Source: Isoetes taiwanensis
Taxonomy: Eukaryota; Streptophyta; Lycopodiopsida; Isoetales; Isoetaceae
Length of the DNA stretch: 64,000 nucleotides
Direction: 5' to 3'
NCBI GenBank assembly: GCA_021234155.1
Contig: JAJEKV010000025.1
Span: 16,919,094-16,983,093, forward strand
Shown: positions 36,437-48,459 of the stretch, piece after piece
Layout: each line of letters starts with the position of its first letter
Numbering within the stretch: position 1 is the first letter of the stretch
Position numbers and translations under genes: made by a program
The notes under the pieces: model-generated
The model's database searches: none
Seen by the model: the letters and a program-made list of their open reading frames with translations, nothing else
Told to the model about the DNA's origin: nothing

Positions 36437-36454
36437 CACAATAAAACCTAAGAT
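36437..36454. repeat. Target-site duplication, right
   Basis: Identical to 34753-34770. Confidence 0.9.
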
Positions 36455-36661
36455 GCTGCACTTCATAAAAACTTACATGAATACATGCTAAATTAATTTG
36501 GAAATCTGAGACTTCACAACACCTAAAATTATACTCCTGAACATTTTGAGAAGGTGATTTTAGCTTTAGTGGGAAGATAACATTCTCATCTACAATGCGT
36601 CTGAATGACGCATTTGCATTTCCACTTAGAGTATCATAAAAAAGTTAAGGTCATTTTCATT

Positions 36662-36692
<31 letters not shown>

Positions 36693-37429
36693 AGAATAAA
36701 GGCATTTTCACAGTTTTGCATAAATACGGTGGTGTTTTTATAAATTTTTCTATAGAAGAAAAGGTCTGATTGCCAAGACATTTATATATGCTAGTGCACA
36801 AGGTACAAAAATGATGTTTTTTGTTTTTATTATGGCCAAAAAGTCATTCTACTGATAACAAACTAGTTCTACAACAGCTATATCTCAAGCTTGAGACTGC
36901 CCAGAGTCGTATATGTATAGTTTCATCCATCTATCTATTGAAATATGATTTATATGTCATTAGCCAATGACCATAGATTATTGGCTTTTTGGAGTTTGGC
37001 CAAAACCTAAAAAACATAATTCCATATACAAGACTATGCATTGAGAATATGAATAGAATATACTAATATCATGAAGGTTAATTAGAACTTGTTTTTTTAA
37101 CCAAAATTTTGTGAAAAACCATTTGCAAAACTTATATGTTATTTTGTATCCATAGGTCAGCTCGATATATCTCACGGTCTTCTATTAATGCATGAGAGGT
37201 CCAATTCTGTAGATTCAATACACATGCAAATATAATTGATAGCAGGATTGATGTCAGTTTGGAAAGCCTAAAGAAATTATTCAAGCTTGACATCAACAAT
37301 TCCGAAGCAGAAACCTCTCCTTCATGGTAGATTCCAGTGGAAAAGCGCAATAAACAAGGCCCCTTAATTATTGTGGCTGATATAAGGATTGTGAAGAGAT
37401 GGAAAGCTATGATACTCCCAAACACAAAA
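36455..37429. other. No gene seen
   Basis: Contains an uninterrupted A run of about 28 at 36661-36688. Otherwise AT-rich. Confidence 0.5.
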
Positions 37430-37920
37430 AATAGAGATGATCAAAGTCCATGGGTCTTGGACACCCTCTATATGGCCAAATGAATTTGTGAAGTCATGTT
37501 GCAGTAGCTTGAAGATTAAGGGGTTACTTCTAGTATCTACCAAGTGGGAACTGGTGATCACGGGGGTAAAAACATTTGAAGAAATGCTTGGCTGAAATAC
37601 CTGCCTCCACGTATCAATGCTTTTCTGTGGCAAGTGATCCACAGGGTAACAAGGGTCAATCATCTAGTCTCCAAATGAGACAATAACATCACTTCGCTCT
37701 GGTCCATGTGTGAAAGGAATCCATTGAACATTGCCTAGTGGAATGTGAGATGCTACAAGTAATATGGGCATGGAGTCTGGAGAGCTTTGAATACGCTTTA
37801 GGAACCAAGGAATTGTTGTTGGGAATTTCCCCCCTAGAGTGGTGCCCCATGAAGAAGAAGGCCTTTCGCATAGCTAGGACCTGGAAAAGGAGGAATGCCC
37901 TAATTTTTGATAAGGATTAG
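37430..37920 (+). pseudogene. L1-type LINE C-terminal fragment
   Basis: Plus-strand pieces read YLPPRINAFLWQVIHR, then SIEHCLVECEMLQVIWAW, then RIARTWKRRNALIFD. These match the zinc-finger end of plant L1 ORF2 proteins (the FLW..H block, a C/H block and an IW..RN.RIF block). The pieces are in different frames. It is separate from, and opposite in orientation to, the insertion at 34771-36436. Confidence 0.65.
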
Positions 37921-37934
37921 GGGGAGTTCATCAC

Positions 37935-38090
37935 ATCAAGTCAGCTACTCCACATCAGCTACTCCACATCTAGATGGTACTTGAAAGACTTAAAAAAATT
38001 AAGCTAGTGATTGAGTGTGAAGAAGAAGATGGTACTTGAAAGACTTAAAAAAATTAAGCTAGTGATTGAGTGTGAAGAAGAGTTAAAAGT
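37935..38090. repeat. Two adjacent short tandem duplications
   Basis: CAGCTACTCCACAT occurs twice at 37940-37968. A ~57-bp unit (GATGGTACTTGAAAGAC and following) occurs twice at 37973-38085 with no change over most of its length. Confidence 0.9.
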
Positions 38091-40274
38091 AGAAATATGG
38101 AGCACCTATGTCAATCTACCTTAGGTCGAAAAAGAGAATAGTGCAAGCTGGAGCCATGCAGCTATCCTATCTCATATTCGTAGATGGGTTCACATGACGG
38201 TGGGGAGAAATTATCCTATATTATAAAACTGTGGCATATGTTTGTCCGCCCGATCGACGGCCGAGATCGTCCCAATGTCCCTCCGTCCCGCCCAATGGCC
38301 CAGATCTGTCACGACCACATGGACAGCCTAAATCGTGCCACATGGCCGAATAGACATATTGTAGGCTTCTTCGTGACTTTTCCACGCCAGGGTATCGTGG
38401 TTTTTCCATGCCAGGGTAGAATGGCACTTGAGAGAACCGAACATACTGTGGTGGTGTCGAATTTGCAGTGCCAGAAGAAGATGTCAAAAGAAGAATCTTT
38501 TTCATTAAAATGTGAGAGGTTTGGTTCTGTGCCAGAACGCCGCATGCACCCTCTTCCCCTTGCAGGACTTTCTTCATCGTATACGTTACCTGCCCTTTCT
38601 CTCCCTATTCTGCAATTGATTTATTCATAAACAGGAGAAAATTGAAGAGAATAGGCATCACCACTAACTGACATAGAAGCAACAAAAAGAGGGCTTGAAG
38701 TTGAACTTGGATGGTAAGTCTGTATAGCACCCGGTATATGCAGATGGATGTCCAGATAAGATATGCAGTTGGAAAACACTGGCATCTTGGTAATTCTGAT
38801 TATTATGTTTAAGCTATATTTCTTGCATTTTCCTCGGAGCAGTAGGAGCTCTGCTTTGTTCCTCATGCCGCTGATGTCATTGCTCATTTCTGTACTTAGG
38901 ACTTGCAATTCAATACCTTGGAGCTTTGCAAAACAAAAGGTAAGAACATTATTCTTTATTCCAATTTCGTATAATGTTCAACTTGAAAAGTCATTGCTTT
39001 GTTACAAAAAGTAGTTACATGTGTTCGAAATCGCCACTGTTTTCTTTTTCGTGCTGTTTGTAAGACGTCAGTTTCAATATTTAAATACCCAAGAGTTTTT
39101 GCTAAGAATGCTTTGTTCCTTTTTTAAATTTGAGTTTGACATTCAATATTGCATGAGACCATGTTGTGAATGAAGCTTGAAATTTTATCATAGTTCTATG
39201 CCTTTGTATTGAGAATAGCCATGCATTGAATTTACCTCCGCTTTTCCTTTTTTGATGTAGAATCAAGCAACTTGTGATTGTATTGAGCCTAAATCAAATC
39301 ATATCTACATGAAGGTGTGCTCTACTGAGTTTGAATCATTTTGATGCTCTTTTTGTAGATGAAGGTATTCTGCAGGTTTTCGTGAGTGGAGCTGAAAGAT
39401 GTATCTCTTTTGTTGGCTGCCAGGATGTACTAGAAGATATGATAAGCATTTACCATTGTATGTACATCATATAATCACCAGCTCCTGCTGTTGGTAGCGG
39501 AGTTTAGACTTATTGAAGCATCATCAATTTTCCTTAATGAAAGACCCATTCTGAAGCCTGCAAAAGGAACTTTTAAAACATGCATGAACTACAACATAAC
39601 ACTTCTTGATTCAGTTTGGTATTGCTCAATTATGTGCACGGTAAACGAAGGTATATATCTATTTATTATAAAGTATTGTCCATGGGTTAGTTGCGGGTGT
39701 TTACAATTGTAAAGATGTTGGTCTTGCAAGCAGGCCTGATACTGTCCTTGGATTTATATATGTTATATAGATATAGATTTGACAAACATATAAAACAAAT
39801 CACATATTTCATGAATGCAAAATATCCAGCACCTGACACCATATTCATGGACAAAAATTCCTTGCTTTGTGATCATCGTTTTTTTAGCTCTTACATTCGT
39901 GGCAGCCATCTTTATAGATTAAATTGTATACATGATCATAATCAGTTGTTGGAGATGTAAAATGGTTCAAACTTTGGGGGCTTCATAAGTAGAAAGCAAT
40001 TATATTTATTTGTTACTATTGTCCATGGGTTTGTTGCATTTCGTATTTGTAAAGATGCTGAACTTGCAAGCAGGGCTTATACCATCGTGGACTATTCTGC
40101 AACTTAGATACATTGTCAAAAAATATAAGACAAACCAAAAGGACCTTCAAAAGTTATAGAACATGGTACATTTTCTATGATAGATTTTATACATGTTTAT
40201 TTGCTTTTCTCAACACCCTTAGAGTAATGCAATCTCGATAATGTTGTTTCACTACACAGCCATTTCCATGAGCG
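38091..40274. other. No secure gene
   Basis: A GC-richer block at 38220-38420 has a duplicated phrase (TTTTCCACGCCAGGGTA and TTTTCCATGCCAGGGTA). The open frames over it have no recognisable motifs. The rest is AT-rich. Confidence 0.5.
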
Positions 40275-40520
40275 TCCTTCGACACCCTTCTATAATGCAA
40301 CCTATTTGCAAGCACCCTTCTATAATGCAGCTGCCACTGTTACCTGATAAGCCTTCTTTAAGTAATGTTTGCAATATCTCCAACCTATGTGGACATAACC
40401 ATTCTATAATGCAATCTATTTGCAAGGACCCTTCTATAATGCAACTTTATTGCAAACATTACATAAAGAATGCTTATCAAGTAACAACAGTAGCATCTCC
40501 AACCTATGTGGACATATGTA
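40275..40520. repeat. Composite direct and inverted repeat
   Basis: CTATTTGCAAG.ACCCTTCTATAATGCA occurs at about 40300 and 40415. TCTCCAACCTATGTGGACAT occurs at about 40377 and 40496. Between them, a ~40-bp block (40334-40373, GATAAGCCTTCTTTAAGTAA) recurs in inverted orientation at 40450-40490. Confidence 0.85.
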
Positions 40521-41640
40521 CGCGTATATTTGCCTGTACTCCAGATGATCAACACTTAAACCCAGCAATTAATTTGCAAGTTTAGTTCACGTGGCTCTGT
40601 AATAAACATCCAAAGGTCCAAAGGTCCAAAGGTTTTGAGAGCCCTCAAACACACACATCCAATGATAATTTCTTACGGGATTTGCCTAATTGTATTAGAT
40701 TTATGACAAGGAGTTAGCAGGTTTTGTCCACTCAAGTTCTTGGTAAACAGGCATGCGAGCTTGCCCTTAACTGATGTTAATTTATTTTCAAGTTTTCCCA
40801 TTTCTACTTCTTTGCAATATGAAGCACCAAACTAAATCTTTGCATGATTTAACTGTCAATCATAGTAGGTTCGTTGAGTATCCCATAGATGCTCATAGTA
40901 AAGCTCTAACTCTGCACTATTTGTTTTGTTTATAAATGTATCTTTTTGTGTTTATGTTTTTGCTTTTTATTTTTTCAACTCAATGCATAGAACTGTCTAC
41001 TGCTGAAGCAACATCACTTACAGGATACCTCCAAAACACATGGACTAAAGGTTGGCTATTCTAAATGTTTAATAAGGTACATATTTTAATTTTAACTGTT
41101 CTTTAGGTGGTCGGTTGAAACAATACTATAAATAATATTTTGACATCAGTATTGACCTCAGAATAAACTAATAGACCATGTCCAAATTGAGCATATGTTT
41201 CCATCACCGTGCACTATGTTATTACATCTGAATCACAAAACTTATTTAGCCACCAGCATCGAAAACATTTAACTGGTATGTTTTCTATTGATGAGCACAG
41301 GATTTGTAATAGATGGATTGGTGGCCGTCAAAGCTATGTGTGGCCAGTCTTGAGTGCCTTCACAGAGCTGGAGTTTTGCTTGATAGTTGTGGTCCGTGCT
41401 TTCTGGTTTACCCATTAGAAAAAACATGCCAGGAAGGAATGTGCAATACTTCTATGAAAGTTTTATTTTTTAGATCAAGCCCTAATGTTTTCACAAAATA
41501 CCAGCATCTGTAGTTTTGGAACCTAATAGCCTTCAACTCTTTGTCTGGATAGAATTTGGTAATTGGCAGAAGAAGCCAATCGATAGTCACTGCTCCTTTT
41601 CTGCAGTGACTATTTTCCGCAGTGACTGTCCACCGCTCAA
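40521..41640. other. No gene seen
   Basis: A CCAAAGGT triplication lies at about 40611-40633. No protein motif was seen. Confidence 0.5.
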
Positions 41641-43005
41641 GCAACATCACTTACAGGACAAAAAGGCATCTCAAAATGACTTGATCCGTTGTCATGGTCC
41701 ATCTCCGCCCAATCACTATAATAGCATGATTCATATGTTTGCTACCCAAATTCTGCACATCTATGGTATTCTCCACCATGGCGGATGCTAAATAGAGAAG
41801 AGATTGGGGGTTTTGCCCTTGCAGAAGAGAACGTTTTGTCCTTGCTTCACCATAATATTTCATCACACTTAATAAGAAAATCGCTACCTTTGAGTGTAGG
41901 CTTGGCTAAAGAAGTCTCATTACTGAGTATGTCAATCGTGGAAGATAGAAGATGCCCAAGCATCCAGAAAATTGCACACACAAGATTAAAATTCGAATGC
42001 GAATAAATTCAGAGTCGGTTCCAGTTCTAACAGTATGTAAGCGTGCTCTTTCTCTATTTTCTTCTATTATTGGATGAGCTACATCTTTCTATACACTTGG
42101 GAATTGAGACACTGTGGAGATGGAGATTGTAGTCAGATTGTATACTATATATAGTTTCAAGAAAATAGCTACACTGGAAGGAATACAACGACAATAGTAC
42201 CATTTTCCATGTGCTTTTGTTTGTACTTATGGCATGTGCAGAAAAGGACATGTTCTTTGAAGAAAAACCCAGGTCTATTGCACATTTATCTTTAGGTTTC
42301 GGAAATGCTCTTAGTTTTCTCTACGTTCCTATTTTCGAGTGTTTCAACTAACAAGTTGCTTGAAGATCTATAGCAAGTTGTCACCTTTCTGACATATCTT
42401 CAATAAAGGCATCCTCAACTTAAATACTTAAATTGGTTGAAGTTTTCATCAAATAGAAAGGCATCTCAAAATCACTTGATCCATTGTCATGGTCCATCTC
42501 CGCCCAATCATTATAATATTTGACATAAGTATGTAGGCTTCAGCATGATTCATATATGAGCTGCCCAAATTCTGCACAGTTATGGTATTCCAGTAGTAGC
42601 TTTCCACCATGCACACACAAGATTAAAATTGGAATGCAAATAAATCTAGGGTTGGTTCCAGTTGTAACAATATGTAAGCATGTCTTTCTCTATTTTGTTT
42701 TATTGTTGGATGAGATACATCTTTCCATACACTTGGGAATTGAGTCACCATAGAGATGGAGACTGTGGTGAGATTGTATACTACATATATCTCTGTCCAG
42801 TCGTTGTACAATTTGACGTAAGTATGTAGGTCTCAACATGATTCATAGGTTTGCTGACCAAATTCTGCACATCTATGGTATTCCAGTATTAGGTTTCGAC
42901 GATGGATCATGCTAAGTACAAAAGAGATTGGGGGTTCTTGCAGAAGAGAACGTATTGCCCTTGCTCCACCATAATCTTTCAAAGCACTTAAGCGTATGTT
43001 TTTGT
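41641..43005. repeat. Three degenerate copies of a local duplication
   Basis: The phrases AAAGGCATCTCAAAAT, GGTCCATCTCCGCCCAAT, CAAATTCTGCACA and ACACTTGGGAATTGAG recur in the same order starting near 41641, 42460 and (partial) 42790. The third copy is interrupted by the transposon at 43008, and its continuation (TGTAGGCTTGGCTAAAGAA) resumes at about 46318. Confidence 0.8.
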
Positions 43006-43007
43006 TA

Positions 43008-46000
43008 GTGGTATACAAAAAAACGAAATTTTAGCACGTCTTCAGCACCTTTTTTTAGCGCTTTTTTTATGTCGCGGGCGAAAAAAAATGAAGGGTGCCG
43101 TGCAACTTGAAGGGTTCATGATGGGCTATGAAGTCGGGATGACAGGTAATGACAGTTCATAAATGTTGTTTACAAATACAACTATGAACACAATATTTAC
43201 CTGTGCTTGTCAGAATTACTGAAGTGTTCCTGGCAAAATATTACAACATCATGAGCATTTCTTAAAGGTCTAGAATTCCTCTTTAACATTTCATGTGTGA
43301 GTGCTCTTTTAATCACTGCCCCTGCCCCATCATGTTCACCTACAAACAAAAAGAGAAGCTTACTTTGGAGACATACAATTGAAGTAAATCTGCAGTGCTG
43401 GCATACCTTTTCCATGGTAAGAGGCAAAGTAATTCCAGTTAATTGGAATACCAGAGGTCTCAAAAAATCTACCAATGAAGAAAAATGTTCTTGCACCCTT
43501 GAATTGATGTGAGCAACCATCAGACCACATCACATGGTTGGTGTAATCCACACCTTTCTGGCCTAGAAACTGAGCATGCTTATTAAGACCATGTTGAACA
43601 AAGAGAGTGTCATGTTCTCTGTCATCTGACACATAAAAGTGAGTCTCTTTGATGATGTTCCTCTCACACTTACTTAGACAATTTTCTTGAACCTCTGCAG
43701 CAGTTGCATGTCTGTATGTGATGTGCACCAGTATTGTGCATTGATCATTCCTCCAATGCAAACTTTGGATCTCTTGCTATATTTTGAATGTGTAATTCTC
43801 AGCAAAGTCTATTACTGATACAACTGTGTCTTTTGGAAAAGTGGCTAAGCAGTCCCTGAACTGTTTAGCCTACCATCTGGCTTCATAGTTGTGAGGAATA
43901 AAATCTGTCAATACATTCTTAGCATACTCCAAAATATCAGCAGTAACTACTTGTCTTGTAAACGAGCTTAACTATTGGTTTTGGTACTACTTTCAAAGCT
44001 CCAGTTCCATCAGGTTTAGTAGATGGTTCAAAAACCTGTTATTTTACATAAAACTCTCTTAGTAATGAGTATGAAAGATTCTGAAATACAACAGCAAACT
44101 AAAGTAGATAATACAGCAAGGGTTTACTCTATCAAATGTCTTCCAGTCAACTGTGTGACCAGCACCTCTATTCAACTCTTTTGGACACATAGGCAATTTG
44201 GAAGAACCACAAGAATTGCATTTCAATAGCATGCAATTATGTTGATACCACTCATCTGCTATATCTTTGACACAAACCAATGACCTCCACATATCACTTG
44301 ATGACTTGTATGTCTTCAAGTTGGCTTCACATTTAAGGTCAGGACCACATACAGCACATGTACAATTACATTCACCTCCATGAATCTTCGTGTCCAACCT
44401 CATCTTGTTAATTGCTTGCTAACATAATCCAACCTCATGTGATATACACAGCAGCATGTCTCCCTGTCCTTTACTGTCCTTACAAAGCTAGGTTTCAGTG
44501 CATGAAAAGCTGAGAAAGAGACCTCGAATTTTGGAAACTCTCTTCGAAATCTTTCATAAAATGAAACCTGCATTAAAACCATAAGCATTGTAGGCATGGT
44601 AAATTTAAAAAAAAAAAATAAGAAAGGGAAATTAGATAAACCAACCTCAGTCTCTTCCAAAAAATGTAGAGGATGCAATATTTTATTTGCCTTTGGCAAT
44701 CCTAATTTTAATCACATGCTTCTTGCATGGAGACACTCTTGAATTATTAGTCCAGAACTCAACCACAAGCTTTTGTTGTTGATTAGTGAGTTTGTCAGAT
44801 CTGGTTTGTCTCTTAAACATTGACCAGGGACCTTCACCAATTTCTGCTGCTGCTCTTCTATGTACTGCTGTTGTTACATATTTTCTGTTCAAATTCAAAC
44901 ATTCAGATAGCCTTCTACAGTTGGTTTTTTCTGAGGCAACAGCATAAACCATTGCTGAGGTTCGAGCTCTGACCACATCAGTTTTCCTATCATACTTATG
45001 TTGAGCCAAAGATTTCCTCAAGTTATCCACTATTGTTGACATTGTTTTCACTTCTTTCAATTTCAATACCTGGTATTCTGGCAGTCTTTTAGCAGCACCT
45101 TCAAGAATGTCTTCCCTGTCTTGTTGTGAAGCATTTGCACATACCTTATTATTATACAATGCTTTTTTTTTTTTGAAATTTGTTGTTTTCTTCTCTTGCT
45201 TAGTCCATTGCTGGAGCCATCTTTCTTTAAGTCTGCTTCTCTTGCTCTTTTCTTTGCTCTTTGTTCTCTCCTTTTCATTGCATGCAATTTTCTATAGAGT
45301 GATTCCTGATCTTCAAACCCACAACATCACCTTTAAAACAATTAGCAAACTAGTATTTCAAGACTGTTTAACATTTAAAAGCAGTTTTCAAGCACTTACC
45401 AGAATTTGTAGGTAGATCACAAAATGCTTCAAAACCATCACATTTTCTTTCAAGATTGGATGCCTTTGGTGGCTCTGATTCAGTGGTAGCATCACAAACA
45501 TGAAACTGAGTGTTCAATCGAAAATCCTCTTCACAATTTCCAGTTCTTTCACCAACAACAAGATTCCAATTGTCTGTTGGTCTGAATTGACTATTGGCCT
45601 CACCTTCATCTGAAAAATGAGGTTAACTTGTTAGCTATCATAATTTGCAAGCAATTGATCAGTAATTCAAGATATTACCATTATAAGTACTGAAAATAAA
45701 TTCCCCCTCAATATTTGCAGTTCTTTCGCCAGCAGGAAGAAAAGAATTATCTGTTGTCTCCACAACAGGGCAATTTTCAACTGACTGGAGAAAATTATCT
45801 GCCAAGCGGGAGCATAAGCATAAAAATTCCTCGGATTGTTGTTCCAAATTATGGATACTGCTTATGAAAGCTTTAGCATCAAAAGTGACACTATGCTTCG
45901 AAGCAGATTGGAGAAACCTTTCCTCCCAATTCATGGCAAATTCACTAAAAGAAAGCACATCAATTCTGAAATAGTATAAACTGTGGAAGCCCGCCATTCT

Positions 46001-46274
46001 CTCTCAATTGCCCGCCAATCTTTCCACTGACTCAAAATTGAAGCCATGATTCTCCAGCAACAAATTCGGGATCGATGAGATGGATTGATGAGATGGCTTG
46101 AGGATTCCGGATTGCTGAGATGGCCTGCTGATCAACCGTTCCGGATGATGGGAAGGAAATTGGCGGATGATCAGCAACCGTGACGGGCCTAGGTGACGGG
46201 CATGAAGAAATTTGATGAAGTGCAAAAAGCACCTCGCCAGCACCAATGTCGCGACATGCTTTTTTGTGTACCAC
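43008..46274 (-). mobile_element. DNA transposon with TIRs and a multi-exon transposase, superfamily not assigned
   Basis: The left end reads GTGGTATACAAAAAA. The right end read on the other strand is GTGGTACACAAAAAA. The flanking bases are TA on both sides (43006-43007 and 46275-46276). The interior (3267 bp) is filled by one minus-strand gene starting 277 bp from the right end. A second shared block, ATGTCGCG, lies inside each terminus (about 43069 on the plus strand, 46245-46255 on the other). The insertion interrupts a locally duplicated sequence. The short TIRs and TA duplication recall Tc1/mariner-like elements, but the protein does not look like them. Confidence 0.75.
43201..45997 (-). 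pseudogene. Transposase-like gene of the 43008-46274 element (six exons, damaged)
   Basis: Exons inferred from GT-AG signals: 45679-45997 (ATG at 45997), 45400-45609, 44646-45310, 44128-44567, about 43407-43990, and 43201-43339. Exon 3 is basic and helical (KLHAMKRREQRAKKRAREAD, LNLNRKYVTTAVHRRAAAEI, KKHVIKIRIAKGK), as in a DNA-binding region. Exon 4 has CCCVYH and a Cys cluster (GGECNCTCAVCGPDLKC). Exons 5-6 carry VSVIDFAENY, VMWSDGCSHQFKG and GKGEHDGAGAVIKRAL, in which the acids could form a DDE/DDD triad. Breaks are a shift at the 12-T run 45163-45174, a stop near 44690, a shift near 44402, and TAG stops at 43870-43872 and 43777-43779. I recall similar uncharacterised proteins in seed-free plants and some protists. 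The catalytic role is inference. Confidence 0.6.
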
Positions 46275-46276
46275 TA

Positions 46277-48244
46277 AAAAAAAATTACCCTTAATGAGCA
46301 AATTGCCACATTTGACTGTAGGCTTGGCTAAAGAAAGAGAAAACTGCCTCAATTGGAAATCTACTTTGTGGAGGATACAACGCGAATGATCTGCATGAAA
46401 TAAGAACACAGGTACAACAAATATCATATGTAACAAAGCTATTGAATAGTACCAATCTAATTTCATGTTTATTTCTAGGATAACGAAGCCAAATTACCAA
46501 CAAATTCTAGCAAAAGCAAAATGGATTCCACATACATTCCAACTGTCTGTACAACACGACAAGTACATGAATCAAGACCGACAGAAAATTACAATTCAAG
46601 AACAATTATTATTGAATTTCTATCTAATAAATATAACCTCGACAATACGCAATTTCCTACTTCAAATATATTTGAGACTTTATCTAGATGTCTAAATTGC
46701 TAATTTTTTATAGAGGCAAATATGCAGAGCAACAAGTTAATGGATGGAGACTAAATTTCAAATTCTAACCAAGTTAGGATTTTGTTTACACATGAAAAAC
46801 ATCATCAATCAGGAGCAAAAACGATATCTACTAGAAACTTATATGCACGACAATGATGGGCATTGTTATCCTTATTGTTATCCTTATTATTTTTCATTCC
46901 TATCCCTTGGATCTGAGCATAAAGGCCAGAATATTCCAAATCCATGGCTGATAATCATTTCAAAACTAAAACGACTTAAAAAATTGAACAGAAAACAACC
47001 ATTGGCTAGCACACTCAATAAATTGTGCTGAGATTATCTTGCTGACTACTACACTCAATAAATTGTGCTGAGATTATCTTGCTGACTACTGTGCCAAACA
47101 ATAGTAGCTACAGCCTGCTTGCTTGCCGACCTGTTAGAAATTAGCATGACCTTCCATAGTTGCACTCTGAGAAGAAGAACGTGGGAAGAGATGGAACCTA
47201 CCGGATTTTAATGCAGGAGCCCAAAACAAAGGAATTGCTTAGCTACCTATAGCTGCCACATCTCAACCTCGCTGCCACAGATCCAAACAAGAACCCAAAG
47301 CAAGAATCCCACACCAAAGCAAGAATTCGTGTGGGAACCCATCAAAACCTCAGGCTTTCCCCATGCTTTTCTCGGAGGACAAAACATTGCAACAAGCTTT
47401 TGTCACTGCATCTGCAAGAAAGAATAACCAAGTAGAACAACCTGAAGAATTATAAACTCCCGGACTTCCGACACAAAAAATCACTTAGCCTCAGTCAGTT
47501 GCACAAATCCGCCGCCCACGCCAATCCACCTGCTAAATAAAGTACGATGCAAACTTTACAATCAGGAGCTCCAGGAAATCTTCAGAGGATGCCGCATGCA
47601 AAAAAATTGGTAATTTTAGCAAATCTTTATCTGTCCGCCGCTTCACAGCAAGTCGTCCGCCTGTTAACCGCAACAGAAGAAAGGATTTGCCTTCCAGAAA
47701 TAAAAGGCACTTTCATTAAGCGAGGTGTTAAAAATTGCCTCGTCCATACAAAGGAAAGAGAGGGCAGCCAAAAAACACTTCCAAAATGCCACAAAAAATA
47801 CATACTTCCCCAACAATCTTAGGTCAAACTTTTGAATAAATACCCCTTGACGCCTTAAGAACAAAATGGGAACCTTATAACATCGGCAATCTGCATGGAA
47901 AACAAAAGCCTGATTTGGAAAAGAAGGCGCTTTACATTTTTACACACAAGGAGGAGTTTTGCAACAAAGACATGCATGGACGAAAACAAAGCTAACGATG
48001 AACGATGAAGCACTACAGACTAGGTTTCCAAACGAGAGGACACAAAAATCCAACACAAAAATTACTGAACCACGTCTTACCATACATTAAAAACAATAGA
48101 TTGCATATCAATAATTATTATTCAATTTCCTATAAATATACACATAAAAAATCTAATAGATATAACCTCAAAAAATTTCAATTTAACCTCACATTCATAA
48201 ACAACACATTAGTGTCCAAGTCTTCATATACGATCACATAGAAA
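46277..48244. other. No secure gene
   Basis: AT-rich. It starts with the continuation of the locally duplicated sequence (46318 onward). Open frames at 47547-47822 and 48005-48241 are low-complexity and not supported. Confidence 0.5.
47011..47090. repeat. Perfect 40-bp tandem repeat, two units
   Basis: The unit beginning ACACTCAATAAATTGTGCTG occupies 47011-47050 and 47051-47090 with no difference, so it is recent or an assembly slip. Confidence 0.95.
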
Positions 48245-48262
48245 GCCCACCGAAGGTGGGGC
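48245..48262. other. GC-rich hairpin in AT-rich sequence
   Basis: GCCCACC, GAA loop, GGTGGGGC: a seven-pair stem with one bulge. It resembles a Helitron terminal hairpin, but the expected CTRR end is not visible after it. Confidence 0.35.
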
Positions 48263-48459
48263 AATTTTCCGGTGGTGTCATAATATAGTTGACTTGCAAT
48301 TGATCTTCATATGTTATAAGCGATAAAGAGCGCTCTTTAGACGTTGCTGGCTACCCTTTTTTGCAGAAAACCCCAAGCTCCTGCAAACAACACTCATCAT
48401 CAAATAAGAAACATCAAGGCAGCAAAGCCGTGGACATACTTGTTTAATGTCTCGAGCAA

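Noticed and set aside
38215-38240. Helitron-like 5' end (TCCTATATTATAAAAC)
   Set aside because: It resembles plant Helitron starts, but no matching 3' tip could be paired with it. The hairpin at 48245 lacks a CTRR end, so the pair is not supported.
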